Source of the DNA: Amycolatopsis sp. QT-25
Lineage (GTDB): Bacteria; Actinomycetota; Actinomycetes; Mycobacteriales; Pseudonocardiaceae
Assembly (NCBI RefSeq): GCF_029369745.1
Contig: NZ_CP120210.1
Coordinates: 7,626,001 to 7,690,000, forward strand
Reading direction: 5' to 3'
Length of the DNA stretch: 64,000 nt
Shown here one piece after another: positions 24,149-32,793 of this stretch. Each line of letters starts with the position of its first letter. Position 1 is the first letter of the stretch. The translations under genes and the position numbers were made by a program. Below the pieces are notes generated by a model. The model saw only the letters and a list, made by a program, of their open reading frames with translations. It was not told the DNA's origin and searched no databases.

Positions 24149-25687
24149 CTAGGGACGCCGGATGGCGTCCTCAGCACCGTACCCGGCGGGGCTGACGGGC
24201 TTCGCCGCGCCATTGACCGAGTCCATGCTCTCCAGCAGGTGCTTTCCGATCAGCGCGTCTTCGGGGAGCGCGATCGGGTACTCGCCGGAGAAGCACGCGG
24301 TGCACAACCGCGACTTCGGCTGCTCCGAAGCCGCGACCAGCCCGTCCAGGGAGATGTAGCCCAGGGTGTCCGCGCCGATGGAGCGGCGGATGCCGTCGAG
24401 ATCGACGCCGTTGGCCACCAGTTCGGCACGCGAGGCGAAGTCGATCCCGTAGAAACACGGCCAGCGGACGGGCGGCGACGCGATCCGGACGTGCACCTCG
24501 AGCGCGCCCGCCTCCCGCAGCATGCGGACCAGCGCGCGCTGGGTGTTGCCGCGGACGATGGAGTCGTCGACCACGACGAGCCGCTTGCCGCGGATGACGT
24601 CGCGCAGCGGGTTCAGCTTCAAGCGGATGCCGAGCTGGCGGATGGTCTGCGACGGCTGGATGAAGGTGCGGCCGACGTAGGCGTTCTTCACCAGACCGGT
24701 GCCGTAGGGAATGCCGGAGCCCTGGGCGTAGCCGATCGCGGCCGGGGTGCCGGATTCGGGTACCGGCATCACCAAATCGGCGTCGGCCGGATGCTCGGCG
24801 GCGAGTTTGCGGCCGATTTCGACGCGGGTGGCGTGCACGCTGCGGCCGGCGATCGAGGTGTCGGGGCGCGCGAGGTAGACGTACTCGAAGACACAGCCCT
24901 TGGGCTCGGGCGTCGCGAACCGCGAGGAGCGCAGGCCTTCGGCGTCGATGGCGATCAGCTCACCGGGCTCGACCTCGCGGACGAACGACGCGCCGCAGAT
25001 GTCCAGCGCGGCCGTCTCGCTCGCGACCACCCAGCCGCGTTCGAGCCTGCCCAGCACCAGCGGGCGCACGCCGTGCGCGTCGCGGGCGGCGTACAGGGTG
25101 GACTCGTCGGCGAAGACCAGGCAGAAAGCGCCCTTGAGGGTGGGCAGCAAGTCCATCGCGGCGGCTTCGATGCCCTTGTCGGCGGCATTGGCCGCGAGCA
25201 GCCCGCACACCAGGTCGGAGTCGCTGGACGAGCCGGTCAGGCCCGCGTGCGGTTTGAGCCCGGCTTCCACCGTGCGATCCCGCAGTTCCGCGGTGTTGAC
25301 CAGGTTTCCGTTGTGCGCGAAGGACAGGCCACTGCCGGTGGCGGTGGTGCGGAAGATCGGCTGCGCGTTCTCCCAGATGGTCGCGCCGGTGGTCGAGTAG
25401 CGGCAGTGGCCGACGGCGATATGTCCTTGCAGCGACTGCAGGACCTGTTCGTCGAACACCTGGCTGACCAGGCCGAGATCCTTGAAGACGACGATCTGCG
25501 AACCGTCGGAGACCGAGATGCCGGCCGCCTCCTGGCCGCGGTGCTGAAGTGCGTAGAGCCCGTAGTAGGTCAGCTTCGCGACCTCTTCTCCGGGCGCCCA
25601 GACACCGAAGACGCCGCATTCCTCGCGGGGTTCCGGATCGGGCTGGTCGGTCACGGGCTGTCCGGCGAGGGACGGGTCGGAAACCAC
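24149..25687 (-). CDS. purF: Amidophosphoribosyltransferase PurF
   Basis: A 512-residue enzyme that commits PRPP to purine synthesis. A 23-residue propeptide precedes the N-terminal nucleophile C24 in EECGVFGVW, so self-cleavage is expected as in the Bacillus-type enzyme. The glutaminase domain shows ALQHRGQEAAGI and SFAHNGNLVN; the PRPP loop is VVDDSIVRGNT. Cysteines expected for a 4Fe-4S cluster occur in CVFEY, CFYGID and CTACFSGEYP. The GTG at 25687 has GGGAG 7 bases upstream. Confidence 0.95.
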   Translation of the reverse strand: MVSDPSLAGQPVTDQPDPEPREECGVFGVWAPGEEVAKLTYYGLYALQHRGQEAAGISVSDGSQIVVFKDLGLVSQVFDEQVLQSLQGHIAVGHCRYSTTGATIWENAQPIFRTTATGSGLSFAHNGNLVNTAELRDRTVEAGLKPHAGLTGSSSDSDLVCGLLAANAADKGIEAAAMDLLPTLKGAFCLVFADESTLYAARDAHGVRPLVLGRLERGWVVASETAALDICGASFVREVEPGELIAIDAEGLRSSRFATPEPKGCVFEYVYLARPDTSIAGRSVHATRVEIGRKLAAEHPADADLVMPVPESGTPAAIGYAQGSGIPYGTGLVKNAYVGRTFIQPSQTIRQLGIRLKLNPLRDVIRGKRLVVVDDSIVRGNTQRALVRMLREAGALEVHVRIASPPVRWPCFYGIDFASRAELVANGVDLDGIRRSIGADTLGYISLDGLVAASEQPKSRLCTACFSGEYPIALPEDALIGKHLLESMDSVNGAAKPVSPAGYGAEDAIRRP

Positions 25688-25926
25688 CGAGGTGCTCCCA
25701 GGGAGAAGAGGGCAGGCCACCACCAGTGTAAACGGTGGGCCAGAGATCAACGCGGCGCGAGACGTGGCACTGGACACGCTTCGAGCGATGACCGTGAGTG
25801 ACGAGCGGGTGTCAAGGCCCGGCACTCACGACCCCCGACCAGCCGACCGCTCCCCCTCGACAGAGGCGATCGACTGTGCTTAGGAGTCGAAGGGCGAAGC
25901 GGTATGTCCACCACCTGGACCGAAAT

Positions 25927-26328
25927 TCAGCCTGCGGCGAGCCATTTGGAAGTACCGCCGCGGCCGGGAACCCAGCAGCCCTTGGCCGCGGTCTCCGGGA
26001 GGAACAGTGAGCCGGGGGTCCGCTCGTCCGGGAGCGCGAGTAGTGCCGTCAGCACCGTCGCCGCGTCGCCGGCGGACCGCCACAGCCAGACCTCGGGCTC
26101 GAGGATGTCCTCCTCGGTACCGGGCATGCGGGTCGCGACGACGTCGTCCTCGGCGTTGAGCCGGACCACGTCGACCACGTTGTCGTGAACTCGCACGCCG
26201 ACCACGGCCAAGACCTCGCCGTTCGCGTCGCACGGGTGCACGAACTGGTACCCGCGGTGGATCAGTTCCTGCAGACCGCTTTCGATGTCGGTGATTTCCG
26301 CGGTGATGGTGTCACCTGAGAACGTCAT
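25927..26328 (-). CDS. Hypothetical protein downstream of a DUF397 gene
   Basis: A 133-residue acidic protein, start MTFSGDTITAEITDIESGLQ at 26328, overlapping the DUF397 gene by 17 bases. It looks like a small mixed alpha/beta protein with no membrane segment: GYQFVHPCDANGEVLAVVGV and EVWLWRSAGDAATVLTALL stand out. Translational coupling to the DUF397 gene suggests a role in the same regulatory unit. No family recognised. Confidence 0.65.
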   Translation of the reverse strand: MTFSGDTITAEITDIESGLQELIHRGYQFVHPCDANGEVLAVVGVRVHDNVVDVVRLNAEDDVVATRMPGTEEDILEPEVWLWRSAGDAATVLTALLALPDERTPGSLFLPETAAKGCWVPGRGGTSKWLAAG

Positions 26329-26551
26329 CGAATTCGCCGTCCTTGGCACCCGCGAGGAACGCGGCCATCTCGGCCTGGGTGTAGATCAGGGCAGGCCCGG
26401 CCGGGAAGCGCGAATTGCGCATCGCGATCTCGCCGGACGCGAGCGGTGCCACCTCGACGCAGTTGCCGATCGCGTTGCTGTAGCTGGCTTTGCGCCATTG
26501 GGCACCGGTAAGACGATCGGCCGGGATGCCGTTGTCGAACTGTTCAGCCAT
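26312..26551 (-). CDS. DUF397 domain protein
   Basis: A 79-residue DUF397 protein: WRKASYSNAIGNCVEVAPL and the C-terminal FTQAEMAAFLAGAKDGEFD-like end (YTQAEMAAFLAGAKDGEFD). DUF397 proteins are encoded beside XRE/DUF5753 regulators in actinomycetes and likely bind or titrate them, similar to toxin-antitoxin-like pairs. The ATG at 26551 follows GGTGGGG. The partner regulator lies 283 bases upstream on the same strand. Confidence 0.88.
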   Translation of the reverse strand: MAEQFDNGIPADRLTGAQWRKASYSNAIGNCVEVAPLASGEIAMRNSRFPAGPALIYTQAEMAAFLAGAKDGEFDDVLR

Positions 26552-26590
26552 TGTCCCCACCTTCCCCGACAGAAGACTTGGGCGATGCAT

Positions 26591-26657
26591 CTGCATGTGC
26601 ATTTGCCTGTGATCTCGAAGTTAGCACGTGTGACTGCAGCGGTAAATGCACGTGCAG
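26591..26657. promoter_or_regulatory. Operator-like TGCA-rich repeats upstream of the DUF397 gene
   Basis: CTGCATGTGCATTT (26591-26604) and AAATGCACGTGCAG (26644-26657) form an inverted repeat with one mismatch. GCACGTG and TGCA cores recur between and beyond them, in a locally AT-richer stretch. Likely binding sites for the neighbouring XRE regulator. Confidence 0.45.
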
Positions 26658-26834
26658 AAGTTTTTGCAGAATTCGCATGCAGTGAGGAGTCGGGGCCCTG
26701 GCCGTCCCACTGAAGAGTGACGAGCGCAGGTGCCGGCGGGTGAACAACTACCGCTGGTGGCCGAACTTTCGGCTACGGGCAAGGAAATCCGGCCGTCTCC
26801 GCGACGGCTGGAGAACACCACGACGATGAATGGC

Positions 26835-27713
26835 CTAGATTTCGGCGCGGCGCTTCATCAGCATCTGGCGGCTGCGGTCCGGGGTCTCCGCGTCGACCGC
26901 GAGCATGTCCAGCGCCCGGCTGTACCGCTCGATCTCCTCGCGCTTGTCGATGTAGTGCGCGCCGGTCAGGTACTCGGTGTAGGCGATGTTCGGCAATTCC
27001 TCTTCGGCGAACCTGAGCAGCGAGAACGCGCTGTCGGCGGAGTAGCCGCTTCGGTCGTACGGGAGGACCTGTACCGAGATGTTCGGCTGCTGGATCATCT
27101 CCAGCAGATGGTCGATCTGCGCCTTCAGCACCTCACGGTCGCCGATCGGCCGGTAGAGCACCGACTCGTCGAGCACCAGCCACAACCGCGGCGCGTCCGG
27201 CCGGGAGAGCATCTTCTGCCGCCGCATCCGCAGCGCGACCCGGCGGTCGATCTGCTCGTTGACCATGTCCTTGCGGCCGTGGCTCATGATCGCTCGCGCG
27301 TAGTCCTCGGTCTGCAGCAGACCCGTGACGTACAGCGGCTCCCACACCTGGATGCGGGCCGCGGCTTCTTCGAGCCCGACGAGGTCGTTGAACCAGCTCG
27401 GCATCAGGTCGCCGTAGCGGCGCCACCAACCCGGCTCGTTCGACTCCTTGACCATGTCGAGGAACTGCTGCCGCTCACCGGGGTCGGTCATCCCGTACAT
27501 GGTCAGCAGATCGGCGACGTCGCGTTCCTTGAAGCCGACGCGGCCGAGCTCGAGCCGGCTGATCTTCGACTCGGAACCGCGGATGCTGTAGCCGGCCTCC
27601 TGGCGCGTGATGCCCGCGTCCTCGCGCATCCGGCGAAGCTGAGAGCCGAGGATCATCCGCCGCGCGGTGGGACCCAGGGACTGCTCACCGCCGGGCGGGG
27701 TGACCGCGTTCAT
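26835..27713 (-). CDS. XRE family regulator with DUF5753 domain
   Basis: A 292-residue protein with an N-terminal helix-turn-helix (SQLRRMREDAGITRQEAGYS through SKISRLELGR) and a C-terminal DUF5753 domain (EPLYVTGLLQTEDYARAIM, VLDESVLYRPIG, PYDRSGYSADSAFSLLRF). Such regulators pair with DUF397 proteins and often control development or antibiotic genes in actinomycetes. The ATG at 27713 (MNAVTPPGGEQ) was chosen; earlier starts in the frame would run into the divergent methyltransferase gene. Confidence 0.9.
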   Translation of the reverse strand: MNAVTPPGGEQSLGPTARRMILGSQLRRMREDAGITRQEAGYSIRGSESKISRLELGRVGFKERDVADLLTMYGMTDPGERQQFLDMVKESNEPGWWRRYGDLMPSWFNDLVGLEEAAARIQVWEPLYVTGLLQTEDYARAIMSHGRKDMVNEQIDRRVALRMRRQKMLSRPDAPRLWLVLDESVLYRPIGDREVLKAQIDHLLEMIQQPNISVQVLPYDRSGYSADSAFSLLRFAEEELPNIAYTEYLTGAHYIDKREEIERYSRALDMLAVDAETPDRSRQMLMKRRAEI

Positions 27714-27879
27714 CGACCGGGGACCTTTCGTAAGACGACACTCACCGGGGATCAAGCCGATTACTGAAAGTACACGTTTGGACCTCGACACGACAGGGAT
27801 GGCTCGGTTTACCGGTCGCGTACCTGGTCCTACTCTACGTAGAGCCCGAGACTTCCGACACAGTTTTGTGAGGTTCAAG

Positions 27880-28713
27880 ATGCCCGACGCCCCCACCCGG
27901 ACGGAACGAGTGCCCGTGGGTGTCGACCCGACCCGCGCCAGCATCGCCCGGGTGTACGACGCCTTCCTGCTCGGCAAGGACAACTACGAGATCGACCGGG
28001 AGGTACTGCGCAAGGTCCAGCAGGCGGCCCCCGAGGCGCAGGACCTGGCGACCGAGAACCGCGGCTTCCTGATCCGCGCGTGCCGCTTCCTCGCCAGCCA
28101 GACGGGCATCACCCAGTTCCTCGACCTCGGCTCCGGCCTCCCGACTGCGGAGAACACCCACCAGGTCGTGCAGCGGATCAACCCGGAGATCAAGGTCGTC
28201 TACGTCGACAACGACCCCGTCGTCCTCGCCCACGGGCGCGCGCTGCTCGAGGAGAACGAGAACACGCGCTTCGTCTCGGACGACATCTTCGAGCCGGCGC
28301 GGATCCTCGAGAACCCGGACATCCGGCGGCACATCGACTTCACGCAGCCGATCGCGTTGCTGCAGCTCGGGACCCTGCACCACTACAACGGGCCGCACGA
28401 TCAGCCCGCCAAGATCATGAAGCAGTACATCGACGCGCTGCCGCCGGGTTCGTACGTGGCGATCTCGCACTTCTCCGATCCGCAGGACGACCTGTCCGAG
28501 GTCGCCCGCAAGATGGAGGACTTCTTCCTCCACAGCCCGATGGGCTCGGGCACCTTCCGCACCAAGGCCGAGATCGAAGAGCTGTTCCACGACCTCGAGA
28601 TGATCGAGCCGGGTGTCCGGCTGTGCGCCGACTGGTGGCCGGACGGCCCGCGGATCAAGGAGCTGAACACCGCTCAGCGGACGATCTCGGGCGGTATCGG
28701 CCGTAAGGTTTGA
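27880..28713 (+). CDS. SAM-dependent methyltransferase, DUF574 family
   Basis: A 277-residue methyltransferase of the actinomycete DUF574 (PF04672) family. ARVYDAFLLGKDNYEIDREV opens the domain, and FLDLGSGLPTAENTHQV is the SAM-binding motif I; YVDNDPVVLAHGRALL follows. The ATG at 27880 gives the standard N-terminus. Divergent from the XRE regulator. A paralogue lies at 61579. Substrate unknown. Confidence 0.9.
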   Translation: MPDAPTRTERVPVGVDPTRASIARVYDAFLLGKDNYEIDREVLRKVQQAAPEAQDLATENRGFLIRACRFLASQTGITQFLDLGSGLPTAENTHQVVQRINPEIKVVYVDNDPVVLAHGRALLEENENTRFVSDDIFEPARILENPDIRRHIDFTQPIALLQLGTLHHYNGPHDQPAKIMKQYIDALPPGSYVAISHFSDPQDDLSEVARKMEDFFLHSPMGSGTFRTKAEIEELFHDLEMIEPGVRLCADWWPDGPRIKELNTAQRTISGGIGRKV

Positions 28714-28736
28714 GACCGCCCCCGTTGGCTGCTTCG

Positions 28737-28777
28737 ACCGGTCCGTTCCTGGCGAATTTCGCCAGGAACGGACCGGT
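28737..28777. terminator. Bidirectional terminator between convergent genes
   Basis: A perfect 20-bp inverted repeat, ACCGGTCCGTTCCTGGCGAA at 28737-28756 with its complement at 28758-28777, loop of one base. It sits between the stops of the DUF574 and the sterol-carrier-like genes. Confidence 0.7.
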
Positions 28778-28797
28778 TCTCGCGGCCGGGAGCGGGT

Positions 28798-29178
28798 TCA
28801 GAGGCGGACCAGCGGCAGCCAGCGCGCCAGATCGGCCCTGCTCCCGGAGGCGGTGACCCGCCCCGCCGCGACGGCGTCGGCCCAGCCGAGCAGCCCGGTC
28901 GCCAGCTCCAGCCACGTGCGCGGATCCGTTTCGACGACGTTGGGCGGCGTCCCGCGGGTATGGCGCAATCCTTCGACACACTGCACGGCCGCGAACGGCG
29001 GCACCCGCACCTCGACACTCTTCCCCGGAGCGTCCCCGGCCAGCGTCCGCAGGCTCAGCCGTACCGCCGCGGCCAGCTCCGGACGAGCCGGTTCCGGACC
29101 GGATCCGCTCAACCAGGGGGAAATCACCGTGAGCGCGGCTCGTAACTCAGCGGGGTCGACCGAACGCGAAGAGGCCAT
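28798..29178 (-). CDS. Sterol carrier family protein
   Basis: A 126-residue protein resembling the small actinobacterial SCP2-like family found near purF. NVVETDPRTWLELATGLLGW matches the lipid-binding fold's conserved block; APGKSVEVRVPPFAAVQCV precedes it. The gene position agrees with Rv0807 next to purF/purM. Leaderless start (TACTGT at 29185-29190, 6 bases before ATG). Function unproven. Confidence 0.78.
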   Translation of the reverse strand: MASSRSVDPAELRAALTVISPWLSGSGPEPARPELAAAVRLSLRTLAGDAPGKSVEVRVPPFAAVQCVEGLRHTRGTPPNVVETDPRTWLELATGLLGWADAVAAGRVTASGSRADLARWLPLVRL

Positions 29179-29184
29179 GCGAGA

Positions 29185-29190
29185 ACAGTA
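29185..29190 (-). promoter_or_regulatory. -10 element (leaderless) of the sterol-carrier-like gene
   Basis: Minus-strand TACTGT ends 6 bases before the ATG at 29178. On the other strand the overlapping TAGAGT (29189-29194) may serve the divergent gene. Confidence 0.45.
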
Positions 29191-29231
29191 GAGTGAGCGC
29201 GGACAAACCTTCAGGCACCCGGAACGTGGGG

Positions 29232-29858
29232 ATGGCGATGGCGCAGCGGGACGAGGCGGATCGGTTGGCGTCGAGCCCGGCGGGCAAGCGGAAACAGGCC
29301 AAGCCGAAGATCACCGAAGAGATGCGCGCCAACGCCAAGGCCAATCCGAACAGCTGGCTCTACGTCATCGACGAGGCTTTCGATCCCGACGGCCCCGTGC
29401 CGTCCTGGGCGGTCGTCGGCGCGTATCCGGTGAACGGGGCGGGCGAGATCGTCGAGGACTTCCACCCCAACGACCGCTATCGACCCTCGCCCACGGCGCT
29501 CGGCTTCCCGGAGCCGCGCAACGAACTCGAACAGCTGCTCCAGCTCGTGCGGGCGAACCACCGCCCGGCCGCCGATCTGCCGCGGGTCGTCCTCGACTCG
29601 ACGCTGTTCGTCTACGCCCTTTCCCCGGTGCAGCGCACGGTGATCGGCTTCCACAACACCGACGGCAAGGTGCTCGTGCCGGCCTACACGGCGAAAGCGC
29701 TGGTCCCGCGCGAATGGCCGCACGCCCGCGGGGTACTGGGCCGTGACATCGTCCCGCTGCTCGCCGGGCACCCCGTGACGATCAATCCGCACGAGCGGCT
29801 CACCGCGATCATCCCCTCGGAGCACCTCGTCAAAGCCCTTTCGGACGAGCGTCGTTGA
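29232..29858 (+). CDS. Type VII secretion-associated / SseB-like protein
   Basis: A 208-residue protein from the ATG at 29232. NPNSWLYVIDEAFDPDGPVP, then VVGAYPVNGAGEI and RPSPTALGFPEP, match proteins annotated as type VII secretion system-associated; the C-terminal half (VLVPAYTAKALVPREWPHAR) is SseB-like. An upstream GTG at 29193 would add 13 residues but overlaps a probable -10 element. No ESX genes are visible nearby, so the link to secretion is only by family. Confidence 0.7.
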   Translation: MAMAQRDEADRLASSPAGKRKQAKPKITEEMRANAKANPNSWLYVIDEAFDPDGPVPSWAVVGAYPVNGAGEIVEDFHPNDRYRPSPTALGFPEPRNELEQLLQLVRANHRPAADLPRVVLDSTLFVYALSPVQRTVIGFHNTDGKVLVPAYTAKALVPREWPHARGVLGRDIVPLLAGHPVTINPHERLTAIIPSEHLVKALSDERR

Positions 29859-29959
29859 GGTCTCGTTAGCCCACTCGGCCCAATTTAATCGCCGAAAAAG
29901 CTACTCTTTCGGGTGATGTTCGAGTCGCTGATTTCCTTTCCGCAGGGGATCGTGGCGAC

Positions 29960-30778
29960 GTGAAGAGTCGCAGAGTGTGTTCGAAAAGCTGGGGGGCCGC
30001 CCTCGCGGCGGGGGCTCTCCTGCTCGCGCAGACCCCCGCCGTCGCACGGGAAAGCGGGCCCAGATACGACGGGGCGGAGGAGCACTACGCCGGTTCGCAG
30101 ATCGCGCTGCACGAAGGCGTCACCGTGTCGGTCGGACCGCTGTACGGCGGCGAAACGCAGACGCTCGGCCACGACGTCAGTGGTCATCAGGGGGAAGTCG
30201 ACTGGCCTGGCGCCGCCAAGACCGGCGCGAAGTTCGTCTACGTGAAGGCGACCGAAGGCACCGGCTTCGTCAATCCGCGGTTTTCCCAGCAGTACGACGG
30301 TTCCCACGGTGTCGGCCTGATCCGCGGCGCGTACCACTTCGGCCGCCCCGACATCTCGGACGGCGCCGCACAGGCGCACTACTTCGTCGACCACGGCGGT
30401 GGCTGGTCGGGCGACGGCAAGACGCTGCCGGGCGCGCTCGACGTCGAGTACAACCCCTACGGTGAAACCTGTTACGGCAAGACACCCGCACAGATGGTCG
30501 CGTGGATGGCGTCGTTCGCGGAGACCTATCTGTGGCGGACCGGGCGGCATCCGGCGATCTACACGTCGACGAGCTGGTGGAAGCTCTGCACCGGTAACAG
30601 CACCGCGTTCTGGCAGAACCCGTTGTGGCTCGCGCGCTACCACACGGAGATCGGCGAGTTGCCCGCGAGCTGGAAACACCAGACCGTCTGGCAGTTCTCG
30701 AACAAGGGCAGCCTGCCCGGCGACCAGAACTGGTTCAACGGCACGATCGACCACGTACGCGCGCTGGCCATCGGCTGA
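29960..30778 (+). CDS. Secreted GH25 lysozyme (N-acetylmuramidase), first copy
   Basis: A 272-residue protein with a basic, hydrophobic signal peptide cleaved after about residue 29 (TPAVA-RE). The GH25 domain starts LGHDVSGHQGEVDW with D72, and the catalytic D161-x-E163 pair lies in GALDVEYNPYGETCYG. GAYHFGRPD and YTSTSWWKLC are typical. It cleaves the MurNAc-GlcNAc bond of peptidoglycan outside the cell. A close paralogue follows at 30970. Confidence 0.93.
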   Translation: MKSRRVCSKSWGAALAAGALLLAQTPAVARESGPRYDGAEEHYAGSQIALHEGVTVSVGPLYGGETQTLGHDVSGHQGEVDWPGAAKTGAKFVYVKATEGTGFVNPRFSQQYDGSHGVGLIRGAYHFGRPDISDGAAQAHYFVDHGGGWSGDGKTLPGALDVEYNPYGETCYGKTPAQMVAWMASFAETYLWRTGRHPAIYTSTSWWKLCTGNSTAFWQNPLWLARYHTEIGELPASWKHQTVWQFSNKGSLPGDQNWFNGTIDHVRALAIG

Positions 30779-30969
30779 GCGTCCACCCGAGTGGCGTTAC
30801 AAGATCACACAACCCGACCTAATTGGAAATGAAAATCACCCACGCGTAGTACCAATTTCACGGAAGTTAGTGACAAACCCGGCACTCGTCGTCAACAATC
30901 GTGCCCGGACCGCTACCACCTGCAAGGTCGCCGTCCTCAGCGAGGGTTATCCGTGAAGGGACTGTCGTA

Positions 30970-31815
30970 ATGCGCACTTCCCGAAGAATCGCCATCGCCG
31001 CCTGCTCCGCGCTGCTCCTGCTCGGCAGCACGGTCCAGGCGTCGGCCGCCCCGTCCCCCGAGATCACGTCGATCGAACAGGATCTCCAGCGGAACGACCA
31101 CACGATCGGATCGCAGATCCGGCGCGTGGAAGGTGACACCTCCACCCCCGAGTCGAAGGCCAAGGCCGCACGACCCCAGCCCGAGGCCGGGGTGCTCGCC
31201 ACCGTCGCGGGCATGGACGTGGCCAGCTACCAGAAGAACGTCGACTGGGCCTACTGGTGGGGTCAGGGCAAACGCTTCGTGTGGACGAAGGCCACCGAAG
31301 GCACGAGTTACAAGAACCCGTACTTCGCCCAGCAGTACAACGGTTCCTACAGTCAGGGCTTCATCCGCGGCGCGTACCACTTCGCCCTGCCGAACGTCTC
31401 GGGCGGCGCGGCGCAGGCGGACTTCTTCATCAACAACGGTGGCGGCTGGTCCCAGGACGGCAAGACCCTGCCGGGTGCGCTGGACATGGAGTACAACCCG
31501 TACGGCGCCACCTGCTACGGCTTGAGCCAGGCTTCGATGGGGGCATGGATCCGCGCGTTCCACGACCGGTACAAGGCACGCACCGGCCGCTGGCCCGTCA
31601 TCTACACCTCGACGAGCTGGTGGAGCACCTGCGTCGGCACCTCACAGAACTTCGGCGGCACCGTCCCGCTGTGGATCGCGCGGTACGCGTCCACCGTGGG
31701 CTCGCTGCCCTACGGCTGGAGCTTCTACACCGTGTGGCAGTACACCTCCAGTCCCCTCGACCAGAACACCTTCAACGGCGCCTACGACCGTTTGCAGGCG
31801 CTGGCCAACGGCTGA
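30970..31815 (+). CDS. Secreted GH25 lysozyme (N-acetylmuramidase), second copy
   Basis: A 281-residue paralogue of the preceding gene. Signal peptide to about residue 27 (QASA-AP), a 50-residue polar linker, then the GH25 domain: GMDVASYQKNVDW with D83 and LDMEYNPYGATCYG with D172 and E174. The ATG at 30970 gives a normal signal peptide. Most of the difference from copy one is in the longer linker. A strong terminator follows. Confidence 0.94.
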   Translation: MRTSRRIAIAACSALLLLGSTVQASAAPSPEITSIEQDLQRNDHTIGSQIRRVEGDTSTPESKAKAARPQPEAGVLATVAGMDVASYQKNVDWAYWWGQGKRFVWTKATEGTSYKNPYFAQQYNGSYSQGFIRGAYHFALPNVSGGAAQADFFINNGGGWSQDGKTLPGALDMEYNPYGATCYGLSQASMGAWIRAFHDRYKARTGRWPVIYTSTSWWSTCVGTSQNFGGTVPLWIARYASTVGSLPYGWSFYTVWQYTSSPLDQNTFNGAYDRLQALANG

Positions 31816-31833
31816 GCTGCGCATTTCGTGAAT

Positions 31834-31867
31834 AAGCGGCTCCCGCTTCGGCCGGGAGCCGCTTTTT
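31834..31867 (+). terminator. Rho-independent terminator after the lysozyme pair
   Basis: AAGCGGCTCCCG and CGGGAGCCGCTT form a perfect 12-bp stem with a 7-base loop (CTTCGGC), followed by TTT. The most canonical terminator in the window. Confidence 0.9.
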
Positions 31868-31992
31868 CCCGCCGCTTCCACCCGCACGGTACCTTCCGAG
31901 CAGAAACCCCCTGGCATGGGCGGATCCGGAACCAGCGCTGACCGCCGGTCGTCTGATCTCCAGCCTCAGGCCCAGTACGGAAGGCGAGACCG

Positions 31993-32793
31993 ATGACCTA
32001 CCCACCCCAGCCAGGCCAGCCCTACGGCCAGGACCCCCAGGGACACCAACCGCAGCCGGGTGGCTGGGACCAGACCCAGCAATACGGTCAGCCTCAGCAG
32101 TACGGTCAGCCTCAAGGCTGGGACCAGACGCAGCAGTACCAGCAGCAATACCAGCAGCAGCCCCAGCAGGGCTGGGATCAGACCCAGCAGTACCAGCAGC
32201 AGGGCTGGGACCCGAACAACCAGGGCTACCCGCAGGGTCACGGCGGCCCGCCGCCGCGGAAGAGCAAGACCGGGCTGATCATCGGGATCGTGATCGGTGT
32301 GGTCGTGCTGATCGCCTTCGGTGTCACCGGTTTCGTCGCGCCGGGCTTCCTGTTGAGCAAGGACGACGGGAACAACACCGCCGCTCCGCCCGCGTCGTCG
32401 TCCGAGCCCGCGCCGACCTCGGCGCCGAAGAGCAGCCCGAAGTCGAGCACGACCAGGCCCCCGCGGAGCTCGGAGAACGGTGGTGGTGCCGGCGATCCTC
32501 AGGGTGTCCGGGTCATCACGGACTTCCTCGCCAAGATCTCCGGCGGAGACAAGACCGGCGCGGTCGCCCTGGCCTGTGAGAACCGGCGGGCGAACATGGG
32601 CAGCATGATCGACCTCTTCCTGCCGGCGGGCTCCACGGCCGAGATCAAGAGGACCCAAGGCACCACCAGCATCGTCATGGCCGAGATCACCGGAACGGTC
32701 GAGGGTGCCGACGCCAAGGGAACCGTGATCGCGCAGAGCCAATCGGGCAGCGCCTACTGCGTCTCTTCCCTGTTGGTCTCCAAGGTCCGATGA
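31993..32793 (+). CDS. Gln-rich repeat membrane protein
   Basis: A 266-residue protein. Residues 1-88 are a low-complexity Pro/Gln/Gly/Tyr tract with repeats of GWDQTQQYQQQ type. A single membrane helix follows (GLIIGIVIGVVVLIAFGVTG), then a Ser/Pro/Ala linker and an extracytoplasmic domain of about 90 residues with two cysteines (ALACENRRANM and SAYCVSSLL). The layout and the GVTGFVAPGFLLSK segment match the gene at 41698. Stop overlaps the next gene as ATGA. Function unknown. Confidence 0.82.
   Translation: MTYPPQPGQPYGQDPQGHQPQPGGWDQTQQYGQPQQYGQPQGWDQTQQYQQQYQQQPQQGWDQTQQYQQQGWDPNNQGYPQGHGGPPPRKSKTGLIIGIVIGVVVLIAFGVTGFVAPGFLLSKDDGNNTAAPPASSSEPAPTSAPKSSPKSSTTRPPRSSENGGGAGDPQGVRVITDFLAKISGGDKTGAVALACENRRANMGSMIDLFLPAGSTAEIKRTQGTTSIVMAEITGTVEGADAKGTVIAQSQSGSAYCVSSLLVSKVR

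Noticed and set aside
23480..25801. A plus-strand frame of about 773 codons
   Set aside because: It runs antisense to purM and purF, is rich in Arg, Asp and His with no domain, and has no ribosome site; it is a GC-bias artefact.
30779..30969. A c-di-AMP (ydaO) riboswitch ahead of the second lysozyme gene
   Set aside because: These riboswitches often precede cell-wall hydrolases in actinobacteria, but the conserved core segments are not visible here.
31993..32260. A tandem DNA repeat or frameshift in the Gln-rich tract
   Set aside because: The repeats are in frame and encode a plausible low-complexity tail continuous with a normal membrane helix; it is a coding repeat.
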